Shown one piece after another: positions 8,944 through 17,559 of a stretch of DNA of 64,000 nt. Both the position numbers and the translations under genes were made by a program. Within the stretch, counting starts at the first letter, position 1. Each line of letters begins with the position of its first letter. This DNA comes from Citrobacter amalonaticus (GTDB taxonomy: Bacteria > Pseudomonadota > Gammaproteobacteria > Enterobacterales > Enterobacteriaceae), in NCBI RefSeq assembly GCF_018252635.1, contig NZ_JAGTXM010000005.1, positions 124,001-188,000 on the forward strand, in the 5' to 3' direction. The notes below the pieces were generated by a model. That model saw nothing but the letters and a program-made list of their open reading frames with translations. It was not told where the DNA came from and ran no database searches.

Positions 8944-9702
8944 ATGGAACTGGAAAATGTATTTCGTGATGTAAAATTAAGTAAGACAGAAGTCAACGTA
9001 CTGCGCTTTATTCAGAATAACCCAGAGCAATGCATTCGTGAGGGCATTCGCACCGTGGCGGAGCGCTGTTACAGTAATCCGTCCTCACTGGTTCGACTGG
9101 CAAAAAAGCTCAAGTTTAGCGGCTGGCTGGAGTTGGTGTACTTCATTAAGTTTAATATCACAATGCCAAAACTTGATGTGACAAATGATATTAACTTTAT
9201 GAATATCCAGCCTGCCGAAAACCTGGCGTTGCTATTAAATCGGCTACAGCATGATCGTATTCTTATTCATGGTAGCGGCTTCTCTCAACTGATTGCACAA
9301 TATATTTATAATAAATTCCTGGTGATTGGCGTGAATGCCAGTCTGGCACTTTGGCCAGACTACGAAATACTGGAACAAAAAACGGCTGCAAAATTCGACT
9401 CCATCTGGCTGGTGTCTAAGTCCGGTCGCAGCAGTTCGGCATTAAACTGGGTCAAAGCGCTGGAAGGAAAAAATACCGACCTGGTTTGCTTTACCGGTGA
9501 CTATCAAAGCCCGCTGGCCCAGGCGGCAGATACCGCCGTCATCATCCACGATCCACAAAAGTTTGATGATGATATCTACTGGAGCAATCCTTTCTTTGGT
9601 TACTGCATCCTGGGATTCGAACATCTGCTGAAACTGTGGTTTTTGCAAAATCCGGGCGGGGCGTCGGTCGACGCCCCGGGGACGATCATTTCCAGTCGCT
9701 AA
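8944..9702 (+). CDS. RpiR-family transcriptional regulator with SIS domain
   Basis: A 252-residue regulator. Residues 1-75 form an RpiR-type helix-turn-helix (SKTEVNVLRFIQNNPEQC, then RTVAERCYSNPSSLVRLAKKL). Residues about 105-235 form a SIS phosphosugar-binding domain (RILIHGSGFSQLIAQ, SKSGRSSSALNW). Such proteins usually sense a sugar phosphate and control nearby sugar genes. The start at 8944 follows an AGGAG site with correct spacing. It lies between the permease (divergent) and the phospho-glycosidase (convergent, 17-bp overlap), so it probably controls both arms. It is a little shorter than the usual ~280 residues. The effector is not known. Confidence 0.85.
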   Translation: MELENVFRDVKLSKTEVNVLRFIQNNPEQCIREGIRTVAERCYSNPSSLVRLAKKLKFSGWLELVYFIKFNITMPKLDVTNDINFMNIQPAENLALLLNRLQHDRILIHGSGFSQLIAQYIYNKFLVIGVNASLALWPDYEILEQKTAAKFDSIWLVSKSGRSSSALNWVKALEGKNTDLVCFTGDYQSPLAQAADTAVIIHDPQKFDDDIYWSNPFFGYCILGFEHLLKLWFLQNPGGASVDAPGTIISSR

Positions 9703-11065
9703 ACTGCGCTTCATCGAGATACTCGCTAACCAGCTGTTTGGCCAGCGACCAGGAGCCAATCAGCGGGTGCGCCATTAACGCGCGAATTGCCAGACTCTTA
9801 TCTTTGCGCATGATGGCGTCTACGGCCAGACGCTCGTACTCTTTCACACAGGCGATCATGTTTTTCTGCGCGTCCGGTACGTGGATCGGTGTCACAGGTT
9901 TCAGCCCCTCTTTGCTCAGATCACAGCTAATCTCAATGACATCATCCGGGCGTAAGAAATCCAGAGTGTCGTTGTTTTGCAGTGAGACAACGATGCGTTT
10001 GCTGGTGGCGCTGTTCACGGCTTCGAGAATATCCAGCGCCACCCCTGCGTAGCCACCGCTATCCGGTTCTTCAATAAACTGTTGCAGTGTTAGCGGCGTG
10101 CGGGTGTTGAATTTTTCCTGATGCGACTCATTCTGCATATAGCTATTTTCGCGGCGCAGGTAGTGTTTCATCCAGATATCAAAGGCGGCTTCCGGGTTTG
10201 CCTGCGCATCAACATTCTGCAGTTCCTGGCGCATTTCCTTGTTGATCCGCGCGATGGCTTCACCGCGGGTTTCCGGCGCATCCTGAATCGCTTTCAGCGC
10301 CACTTCGCGATAGTAGTAGTAATAGAGATATTCATTCAGCAATTGCTTATCGCAAAGCTGAACCAGCTCCGGTGAGAAGTACTGCATCGCCGTTTTGCTG
10401 TACAGTTCCGGGTCGCTCACCAGTGTGTCGGTTACGTCTTCGCCTTTCACGGTGAAATGGGTAAACCAGGAGAAGTGGTTCAGACCATAGCATTCCACCT
10501 TCAAATCCGCTTCGTCGCAGTTGAGGATGGCAGGCAGCTCGCGAATCAGCTCTGATGGCGCATCGCAAATGCCGTAAACCCGACGTTTAAACCCGGATTT
10601 TATAATAGCCTCGGTAACCAGCCCGGAAGGGTTAGTAAAGTTGAACAAAATGGCATCGGGAGCGGCATGCTCTTCAATCAGACGACAGTAATTGAGAATG
10701 GCGGGAATTGAGCGCATCGCCATCGCAAAACCGCCTGCCCCGGTGGTCTCCTGACCTAATGTATTGTGGTTCAGCGCAATACGTTCGTCGCGCACGCGAC
10801 TTTCATCGCCGCCGACACGCAGCGTGGTGATGACATAATTACTGTTCTTTAAGGCGGATACCGGATCCGTCGTCAGGCTGAAACGAATATCAGGTCGAAT
10901 TGTGGCAAAAACATAACGGGCGATTTCGCCGAAAATTTTCAGGTTATCTTCTGCGTTATCGAGGAATACCACTTCTTGTAAACCAATTCGATGCGCATTA
11001 TAGGCCAGAGATTTCGCCAGGAATGCGGAACGAACACCGCCTCCGCCTAATACAGTTAATTTCAT
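9686..11065 (-). CDS. Family 4 6-phospho-glycosidase
   Basis: A 459-residue GH4 enzyme, which uses NAD+ and a divalent metal to hydrolyse 6-phospho-glycosides by a redox mechanism. It has an N-terminal dinucleotide loop (LGGGGVRSAF, residues about 5-14), the NFTNPSG signature, Cys167 in GICDAP and His197 in GLNHFSW; the last two are the expected metal ligands. The GQETTGAGGF segment resembles 6-phospho-beta-glucosidases (CelF/LicH) more than alpha-glucosidases (GlvA), so a beta-glucoside is my preferred substrate. It lies 12 bp after the PTS gene in one operon, so the substrate should be the phospho-sugar delivered by that permease. Confidence 0.85.
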   Translation of the reverse strand: MKLTVLGGGGVRSAFLAKSLAYNAHRIGLQEVVFLDNAEDNLKIFGEIARYVFATIRPDIRFSLTTDPVSALKNSNYVITTLRVGGDESRVRDERIALNHNTLGQETTGAGGFAMAMRSIPAILNYCRLIEEHAAPDAILFNFTNPSGLVTEAIIKSGFKRRVYGICDAPSELIRELPAILNCDEADLKVECYGLNHFSWFTHFTVKGEDVTDTLVSDPELYSKTAMQYFSPELVQLCDKQLLNEYLYYYYYREVALKAIQDAPETRGEAIARINKEMRQELQNVDAQANPEAAFDIWMKHYLRRENSYMQNESHQEKFNTRTPLTLQQFIEEPDSGGYAGVALDILEAVNSATSKRIVVSLQNNDTLDFLRPDDVIEISCDLSKEGLKPVTPIHVPDAQKNMIACVKEYERLAVDAIMRKDKSLAIRALMAHPLIGSWSLAKQLVSEYLDEAQFSDWK

Positions 11066-11077
11066 AACAACTCCTGA

Positions 11078-12640
11078 TTAATTATTTGCCAGCCAGTTAT
11101 CTACCCGGGATCGAACCTGTCCAACCCTCACACCGTAAATAACCTGAACTTCATTTTGATTACGCACTACGCCATTGGCGCCGGTAGTTTTTAATAGGGC
11201 TTCATCAATTTTGTCGGGATGATGGAGCGCGACGCGTAATCGGGTAAAACAGTTATCAACAGAAATAATGTTCTCTTTGCCGCCTAAGCCCTTAATAATC
11301 TCATCGGTGACGGCCTGACCGGCATTGGCCTTTTTATTGCGATAATCTTCTTTGCTATAGAGTTTCACTTCGCCATCATCTTCGCGTCCCGGCGTTTTCA
11401 GGTTCAGCCTGATGACCAGCGTACGGAAAATCACGTAGTACGCGGCGAATTGCCCGATACCGATCAGAACGTAAAGCGGCCAGCGGGTGAGGGCTGCCGG
11501 CAGCGGCAGGTTATAGATCAGAAACTCAATGAGTCCGGACGCGCCCCACGGGCGAACCGTCAGCAGATCGCAAATCGCCTGGGAGGCGGCGGTCAGCGTG
11601 GCGTGAATCAACCACAACAGTGGCGAAATAAATAAGAACGTAAATTCAATCGGTTCGGTAATGCCGGTCAGAATAGAGGTAATAATCGCGGGCAGCAGAA
11701 TTGCCTTCGCCATCATTTTCTTCTCCGGCGTGGCGGTGTGGTAGAACGCCAATGCCGCACCGGAGAGGCCAAAGATAGTCGTCATTCCCTGCTGGGAAAA
11801 ACGCAGTGCTTCGTTCATCACCGGCGTGAGATCCGGGTGGCGCATATAGGCCAGGAAAATGGCCTGCGTCCCGGACACCACCTGCCCGTCAACGTTGAGG
11901 GTACCGCCAATCTGGGTCAACTGGAATGGAGACCAGACGAAGTGGTGCAGCCCTGTTGGGATCAGGAATTTTTCAAAGAAGCCGTACACGAAGACGCCTG
12001 CCACCCCGGCGTTTTTCATGAAGCTGGTTAATGCCGCGATGCCGTGTGTGATAAACGGCCAGAACCAGGTAAAGGCAATGGCGTAAAAAAGGATCACCGG
12101 CGTCATCGCGATTAAGGTTAGTTTTGCTCCGCCGTACATCGAGAGTGCGCCCGGCAGCTCTATTTCAGAGACTTTATTATGAACCCAGGCAATGGTGCAG
12201 CCGAGAATGATCCCTAAAAAGATCCCCATATCAACAACGACAAAACCTAAAATTTGCGTTTGTCCGGTGCCATAATATTCGCCGTTGACCTTTTCAGCGA
12301 TGCCGTGAGTATATTCCAGCCAGGAGTGGTTAGCGCCCAAAAACATAATAAAGCACATGACGGCAACCAGCGCGACTTCGGTTTTTTTATCTTTCGCCAG
12401 ACCATAGCTGATGCCGACACAGAAAAGCAGTCCCAGGTTGCCAAATAATGGCCAGAAGGTATCACCGAGAAGTTGACCTATTTGATGTAAAAAACTGGTT
12501 TCGGAAATAAGCGTCGGGTTAGTTAATATTGAGCTTAATGCCAGAATTAAGCCGATAACAGGTAAGAACAAGACCGCCCCGATCATTGCTCTGGAGAATC
12601 TTTGCATATCCGCCAGAATACGTTGACGTATTACAGACAT
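11078..12640 (-). CDS. PTS EIICB permease (glucose/alpha-glucoside superfamily, GlvC-like)
   Basis: A 520-residue fused EIIC-EIIB PTS transporter. Residues 1 to about 410 are the membrane EIIC domain, with the signatures IPTGLHHFVW and GITEPIEFTFLFISP. A linker (LNLKTPGRED) like that of MalX and GlvC joins the EIIB domain, where Cys464 in DNCFTRLR is the phosphorylated cysteine. No EIIA domain or gene is nearby, so phosphate probably comes from the general glucose EIIA (Crr). It heads an operon with the family 4 glycosidase, preceded by AAAGGAAT as ribosome site. Gene neighbours point to a glucoside substrate; which one cannot be read from sequence. Confidence 0.85.
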   Translation of the reverse strand: MSVIRQRILADMQRFSRAMIGAVLFLPVIGLILALSSILTNPTLISETSFLHQIGQLLGDTFWPLFGNLGLLFCVGISYGLAKDKKTEVALVAVMCFIMFLGANHSWLEYTHGIAEKVNGEYYGTGQTQILGFVVVDMGIFLGIILGCTIAWVHNKVSEIELPGALSMYGGAKLTLIAMTPVILFYAIAFTWFWPFITHGIAALTSFMKNAGVAGVFVYGFFEKFLIPTGLHHFVWSPFQLTQIGGTLNVDGQVVSGTQAIFLAYMRHPDLTPVMNEALRFSQQGMTTIFGLSGAALAFYHTATPEKKMMAKAILLPAIITSILTGITEPIEFTFLFISPLLWLIHATLTAASQAICDLLTVRPWGASGLIEFLIYNLPLPAALTRWPLYVLIGIGQFAAYYVIFRTLVIRLNLKTPGREDDGEVKLYSKEDYRNKKANAGQAVTDEIIKGLGGKENIISVDNCFTRLRVALHHPDKIDEALLKTTGANGVVRNQNEVQVIYGVRVGQVRSRVDNWLANN

Positions 12641-12794
12641 GGCTATTCCTTTATTTTATGTAGGGTGTTTGTAATTATTAAATAAGACTTCCAACGTAAT
12701 CGTTATAACAACTCCCGGTGGGGATGAAAACCTGTTGCGGAAAATAGGCACAAATAGCCGATAAATGAATACCTGTTTCGTTTCAGGCCGAGAA

Positions 12795-12823
12795 CGCTCC
12801 TGGACCGAAGATATCCGGGAGCG
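12795..12823 (-). terminator. Possible yicH terminator hairpin
   Basis: CGCTCCTGG (12795-12803) pairs with CCGGGAGCG (12815-12823) with one mismatch, just beyond the yicH stop on the minus strand. The following T tract is poor, so it may be a weak or rho-assisted terminator. The remaining 12641-12790 is the upstream region of the PTS operon. Confidence 0.35.
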
Positions 12824-12833
12824 GAAGAGGAGA

Positions 12834-14567
12834 TTATGGCGTAACGGGCGCGGGGGAAACGGGAGCCGGTTCGGTCGACGTCACTTCACCTGCGGAGACA
12901 ACTCCGCCCTGCATAGTTTGCGTGACCTGCTGTTTATCCGCATTCACGGCGTGCAATTGTCCATTCACTGTGGGTTTGAGAGGCGCGTCTGCCTGCACCG
13001 TTCCGCTGGCCGTCAGCTGGATATTACCGTCACCGGCGATCGGTAATGCCGGCCATCCCCATTGCTGTAGAACGTTTACCGGGACGCCGCGACCATTGAG
13101 GCTGACCTGTGTCTGGCGCGGCGGCAACTGGGACACGCTGGCGGTCGCTTCCAGAATTCCCCTTTCCGTAAAGGCGCTCAGTTCACTGATGTTCACCGTG
13201 TTGGCGTTGGCTGCTAAAGACAAGGAGGGACGGCGCACGTCGACGCGGTTGAAGGTGGCAGCGGCGGCATTCAGGGTCACATTTCCGCTCCAGACGCCCC
13301 ATTTCTGGTTCTGAACCAGTCCCAGATTCGCGCCATAACCATCCAGCGCAGTCAACTGCCATGGGAATGCCGGGTCGATATCAATCAGCAGATTGCGGCT
13401 GGCAGTAAATTTCTTCAGCGTCAGGCTGTTCAACCATGACGGCAGTGGTTGCATCCAGCGCTGTTTCCAGTTTTCCGGCAGAGTGTACTCTACGCCCGCG
13501 AGGGCTGCGTCATCAAGGACAAGGGCTTTACCTTCTCGCAGCCAGTTGCCGGAAGTCCTGACCATGCCGCCTTCCCAGCGGGTAGTGAACTGGCGCAGCG
13601 CGATACCTTGCGGCGAAAACTCGGCATTCAGAATAGGGTCGAACAGGTGCAACGAGCCAAAAATGAACTCGCTGGCATTCATCGACAGTTTGCCTTCCTG
13701 CGTCTGCCAGTCGTCTTTGCTGAAAGTCAGATTGCGCAAGCTAAGGTCAAGGTCGGTGACCGCCCAGTCCGGCCCCTGAAGGCGCGCGTCAGTGACCTCA
13801 AGGCGATTAATCTGTAACGATGGAATGGTGTTAAGCGGCGCGAAAAAGTCTGCCAGCGATTTGTCGCTTTGCAGTCGGATGTCGTTCAGGCGCAGATTTT
13901 CCACCATCCAACTGCCGTCTGCATGACGTTTTGCTACGCCGGTTAAGGCACCGCGTGCGATATCCGCGCCGATATTGCTTAATGTCACCTGTTCGTTATC
14001 AATACTGCCTTCAATCAGGACGTTGGCAGCAGGAACGTCATTGAGTGTCAAAGAACCGGCGCTGAGCTGAATCTGCGCTTTGCTGCCGAGTACTTTTCCA
14101 GCTTCGGGCAGCCAGGGAATGATGCCACCATTCACCCGCTGAGCGCTCAGATCCCACTCGCTACCCGGGCTATTAAATGCCATATCCTGCAACTGCAGGC
14201 GGTCCGCCTGGAAGGGAAGCGGCGCCGTCTGAGGAGAAAAATTCAGGGTACCGTTTTGCAGCAGGATCGTATCGACATGCCGCGGATGTGTCAGTTGACG
14301 CGTGCTCAGGCCAATATCGACTGCTTTTGCCACGAGCGTAGCGGGTTGACCGTCGCGGCCAAAGGTGACGTTTTTCAGCAGGATATGCGAAGGAGAGGAA
14401 AAACGATGGTCCATCGCCTCAAAGGATAATCGATAGTCGCTGTGCTCCGATACCCAGGCGCTGATGTGTTCTGCGCCCCAGCGCGTTTGCAGCAGGAAAT
14501 AGAGGCCGAGAATCACCACCAGAAGGGCGATCAGCACGTAGAGAATCAGCTTTCCAATAAATTTCAT
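12834..14567 (-). CDS. yicH: AsmA-family inner-membrane-anchored protein YicH
   Basis: A 577-residue AsmA-like protein, close to E. coli YicH (569 residues). An N-terminal membrane anchor (ILYVLIALLVVILGLYFLL, about residues 7-25) is followed by a long periplasmic beta-rich region. The C-terminal end is rich in Ala, Pro and Thr and varies from E. coli. AsmA-like proteins are thought to bridge the envelope for phospholipid movement; YicH itself is little studied. The start at 14567 was chosen over an upstream one (14591) because it begins the MKFIGK leader. xanP lies upstream on the same strand, separated by a hairpin. Confidence 0.9.
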   Translation of the reverse strand: MKFIGKLILYVLIALLVVILGLYFLLQTRWGAEHISAWVSEHSDYRLSFEAMDHRFSSPSHILLKNVTFGRDGQPATLVAKAVDIGLSTRQLTHPRHVDTILLQNGTLNFSPQTAPLPFQADRLQLQDMAFNSPGSEWDLSAQRVNGGIIPWLPEAGKVLGSKAQIQLSAGSLTLNDVPAANVLIEGSIDNEQVTLSNIGADIARGALTGVAKRHADGSWMVENLRLNDIRLQSDKSLADFFAPLNTIPSLQINRLEVTDARLQGPDWAVTDLDLSLRNLTFSKDDWQTQEGKLSMNASEFIFGSLHLFDPILNAEFSPQGIALRQFTTRWEGGMVRTSGNWLREGKALVLDDAALAGVEYTLPENWKQRWMQPLPSWLNSLTLKKFTASRNLLIDIDPAFPWQLTALDGYGANLGLVQNQKWGVWSGNVTLNAAAATFNRVDVRRPSLSLAANANTVNISELSAFTERGILEATASVSQLPPRQTQVSLNGRGVPVNVLQQWGWPALPIAGDGNIQLTASGTVQADAPLKPTVNGQLHAVNADKQQVTQTMQGGVVSAGEVTSTEPAPVSPAPVTP

Positions 14568-14654
14568 GGTCTTCCATCCTGCGAAGGGCACATAGTTGAG
14601 TTATGCACGATTTACGCGCAATCCTCAAGGCAGGAATCGTGAAAGAGTATGATA

Positions 14655-14681
14655 GCGACGGTGAATTTGAATCACCGTCGC
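14655..14681 (-). terminator. Hairpin terminator after xanP
   Basis: A perfect 10-bp stem, GCGACGGTGA (14655-14664) and TCACCGTCGC (14672-14681), with a 7-nt loop lies just beyond the xanP stop. The T tract on the minus strand is broken (TATCATACTCTTTC), so termination may be partial and allow read-through into yicH. Confidence 0.65.
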
Positions 14682-14688
14682 ATTGCGT

Positions 14689-16080
14689 TTACTGCTTTTC
14701 AGGCGGGAAAATCAGGTTCAGTACGATAGCGGTGATCCCACCCGCAGCAATACCAGAAGAGAGCAGGTTTTTCACCCAGTCTGGCGCGAACTGTAGGATC
14801 AGCGGCTGCTGAGAGACGCCAAGACCAACAGCCAGCGACAGCGCAATAATCAGGATCGCGCGGCGGTTCAATGGTTCGCGGGAAACAATGCGCACGCCAG
14901 ACGCCGCGATAGTCCCAAACATGACCAGCGTAGCGCCGCCGAGCACCGGCTCAGGAATATGCTGTACAAAACCACTCACTGCCGGGAACAGACCGAGTAC
15001 GATCAGCATCAGCGCAACTACGAAGCCCACGTAGCGACTGGCCACGCCGGTTAACTGAATGACCCCGTTGTTCTGTCCGAAACAGGAGTTCGGGAAGGTG
15101 TTAAAAACCGCAGAGACGAAGGAGTTCAGGCCGTTCGCCAGCACTCCCCCCTTCAGACGTTTCATATACAGCGGGCCAGAAACGGGCTGTTCGGAAACGT
15201 CGGACGTTGCGGTGATATCGCCGATGGTTTCCAGCGAGGTAATCATAAATACCAGCATCAGCGGCAGCAGCAGGTTCCAGTCAATGCCCAGACCGTAGTA
15301 CAACGGCGTCGGCACCATGATCAGCTCCTGGGAGGCTGGTGCGCTGTTTTCCGGCAGCATACCCATAAACCATGCCAGCGCATAGCCTGCGGCCATGGCG
15401 ATAACCAGTGAGGCCACGCGCAGATACGGGTTACGCTGACGGTTGAGCAGAATAATCAGCAGCAGCACCACGCCTGCCAGCATCAGGTTTTTGGGCGCGC
15501 CGAATGTGTTGTCGCTCATCGCGGCATAACCACCGCCGATAGACGTCAGCCCCACCTGAATCAGCGACAGACCGATAATCATCACCACGACGCCCGAGAC
15601 CAGCGGAGTGATGATACGACGTGCGAGATGCAGGATCCGGGAGAGCACCATCTCCGTGCAACTGGCCAGCATCAGGGTGCCAAACAGCGCCGCCATCATG
15701 GTGGGGACGTCTGCGCCGCCGGTTTTCAGTGCGGTGCCGCCCATTATCAGCGGCGCCACGAAGTTAAAACTGGTGCCCTGAATCGATAACAACCCTGAAC
15801 CCACCGGCCCCCACGCTTTAATCTGAATAATGGAGGCCACCCCAGAGGCGAACAGCGACATACTGATAATATGTTGAGTATCCTGAGCCGGTAACCCCAG
15901 CGCCTGACAAATGAGCAGCGCCGGCGTAATGACCGCAACGAACATCGCCAGCAGGTGCTGACAGGCGGCAAACAGGGTTTGCGGAAGCGGCGGGCGATCT
16001 TCAAGACGATAAATCAGTTCGCTGTTTTGAGTCTGCGCAACCGGTTGCGCATTTTCCGACTCGAGGGTGTTAACAGACAT
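14689..16080 (-). CDS. xanP: Xanthine permease XanP
   Basis: A 463-residue proton-coupled xanthine permease of the NCS2/NAT family in the inner membrane, almost identical to E. coli XanP (YicE). The NAT signature with [14 protein letters not shown] is present near residue 325. The ATG at 16080 gives the E. coli N-terminus ([12 protein letters not shown]); the codon before it is TTG and is not needed. It diverges from gltS. A PurR operator overlaps its predicted -35, consistent with control by purine supply. Confidence 0.97.
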   Translation of the reverse strand: MSVNTLESENAQPVAQTQNSELIYRLEDRPPLPQTLFAACQHLLAMFVAVITPALLICQALGLPAQDTQHIISMSLFASGVASIIQIKAWGPVGSGLLSIQGTSFNFVAPLIMGGTALKTGGADVPTMMAALFGTLMLASCTEMVLSRILHLARRIITPLVSGVVVMIIGLSLIQVGLTSIGGGYAAMSDNTFGAPKNLMLAGVVLLLIILLNRQRNPYLRVASLVIAMAAGYALAWFMGMLPENSAPASQELIMVPTPLYYGLGIDWNLLLPLMLVFMITSLETIGDITATSDVSEQPVSGPLYMKRLKGGVLANGLNSFVSAVFNTFPNSCFGQNNGVIQLTGVASRYVGFVVALMLIVLGLFPAVSGFVQHIPEPVLGGATLVMFGTIAASGVRIVSREPLNRRAILIIALSLAVGLGVSQQPLILQFAPDWVKNLLSSGIAAGGITAIVLNLIFPPEKQ

Positions 16081-16110
16081 CAATGATAATCCCGTGGTGG
16101 CAAAGCGGGC

Positions 16111-16139
16111 ATTTTATCTGACCAGATGGTAAAAGCAAA
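16111..16139 (-). promoter_or_regulatory. xanP sigma-70 promoter
   Basis: On the minus strand TTTGCT (16139-16134) and TAAAAT (16116-16111) are separated by 17 bp and lie 31 bp before the xanP start codon. The -35 sits inside the PurR palindrome. Confidence 0.6.
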
Positions 16140-16148
16140 CGTTTGCGA
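16133..16148. promoter_or_regulatory. PurR operator (pur box)
   Basis: The 16-mer AAGCAAACGTTTGCGA has a perfect central palindrome GCAAACGTTTGC and matches the PurR consensus ACGCAAACGTTTGCGT at 14 of 16 positions. It covers the predicted -35 of xanP, so PurR with hypoxanthine or guanine bound should block polymerase there. The opposite gene gltS starts 162 bp away and is less likely to be the target. Confidence 0.85.
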
Positions 16149-16309
16149 GTGGGGAATCTTAATATTTAAAATAGATAAAATCACATTTTTATATAACCTT
16201 TCCCTCTTTTCTGCTTAAAATCCATGCCGAATTACCATTAAAAGCTAAAAACATCCGCAGGAATAAGACATCGTGCGTAACTGATTCAGACGTACTCAAG
16301 GAGCTTTGT

Positions 16310-17515
16310 ATGTTTCAACTCGATACCTTATCAACCCTTGTTGCCGCAACGCTGACGTTGCTACTGGGGCGAAAACTGGTTCATTCAGTCTCCTTCCTCA
16401 AGAAATACACGATTCCAGAACCGGTTGCCGGTGGCTTGCTGGTGGCGCTGGCTCTGTTGGTCCTGAAAAAGAGCATGGGCTGGGAAGTAAACTTCGATAT
16501 GACGTTGCGCGACCCGCTGATGCTGGCGTTTTTCGCCACTATCGGTTTAAACGCCAACATTGCCAGCCTGCGGGCAGGCGGGCGCGTGGTGGGGATTTTC
16601 CTGGTTGTCGTGGTGGGATTGCTGCTGATGCAAAATGCCATCGGTATTGGGATGGCAAGTTTGCTGGGCCTTGATCCACTGATGGGGCTGATTGCTGGCT
16701 CGATCACGCTGTCTGGCGGCCACGGTACCGGCGCTGCCTGGAGCAAGCTGTTTATTGAGCGCTATGGCTTTGCTAACGCGACGGAAGTGGCGATGGCGTG
16801 TGCAACGTTTGGTTTGATCCTCGGCGGTCTGATTGGCGGACCTGTTGCGCGCTACCTGGTCAAACACTCGACAACACCGGACGGTATGCCTGACGACCAG
16901 GCGGTACCTACAGCATTCGAAAAGCCGGACGTCGGGCGCATGATCACCTCTCTGGTACTGATCGAAACTATTGCGCTTATCGCTATCTGTCTGACCGTTG
17001 GTCGGATTGTTGCGCAACTGTTGGCGGGAACGGTGTTTGAGCTGCCTACGTTTGTCTGCGTGCTGTTTGTCGGCGTGATTGTCAGTAACGGCCTGGCGGC
17101 GGTGGGCTTTTATCGCGTCTTTGAGCGCGCGGTGTCCGTGCTCGGGAACGTCAGCCTGTCGCTGTTTCTGGCCATGGCGCTGATGAGCCTGAAGCTGTGG
17201 GAACTGGCTTCACTGGCCTTGCCGATGCTGGCGATCCTCGTGGTGCAGTCCATTTTTATGGCGTTGTACGCGATAGTGGTGACCTGGCGGATGATGGGCA
17301 AAAACTACGATGCGGCCGTGCTGGCGGCGGGCCATTGCGGGTTTGGGCTGGGGGCGACGCCGACGGCAATCGCCAACATGCAGGCAATTACCGAGCGGTT
17401 CGGACCTTCACATATGGCCTTTCTGGTGGTGCCGATGGTTGGCGCGTTCTTCATCGACATCGTCAACGCGCTGGTGATTAAGCTGTATCTGCTGTTGCCT
17501 ATTTTTGCACAATAA
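16310..17515 (+). CDS. gltS: Sodium/glutamate symporter GltS
   Basis: A 401-residue inner-membrane glutamate:sodium symporter of the ESS family, the same length as E. coli GltS. The glycine-rich re-entrant-loop segments SGGHGTGAAWSKLF (near residue 138) and GHCGFGLGATPTAIANM (near 341) are the two family pore loops. The start follows AGGAGC. It is divergent from xanP and convergent with recG, with a strong terminator between. Confidence 0.97.
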   Translation: MFQLDTLSTLVAATLTLLLGRKLVHSVSFLKKYTIPEPVAGGLLVALALLVLKKSMGWEVNFDMTLRDPLMLAFFATIGLNANIASLRAGGRVVGIFLVVVVGLLLMQNAIGIGMASLLGLDPLMGLIAGSITLSGGHGTGAAWSKLFIERYGFANATEVAMACATFGLILGGLIGGPVARYLVKHSTTPDGMPDDQAVPTAFEKPDVGRMITSLVLIETIALIAICLTVGRIVAQLLAGTVFELPTFVCVLFVGVIVSNGLAAVGFYRVFERAVSVLGNVSLSLFLAMALMSLKLWELASLALPMLAILVVQSIFMALYAIVVTWRMMGKNYDAAVLAAGHCGFGLGATPTAIANMQAITERFGPSHMAFLVVPMVGAFFIDIVNALVIKLYLLLPIFAQ

Positions 17516-17524
17516 TGAGAAGGG

Positions 17525-17551
17525 GCGGTGGTGATGAACCACCGCGCTTTT
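17525..17551 (+). terminator. Terminator between gltS and recG
   Basis: GCGGTGGT (17525-17532) pairs perfectly with ACCACCGC (17538-17545) around a 5-nt loop, followed by GCTTTT. It lies between the convergent stops of gltS and recG and mainly serves gltS. Confidence 0.8.
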
Positions 17552-17559
17552 GCGCGCCA

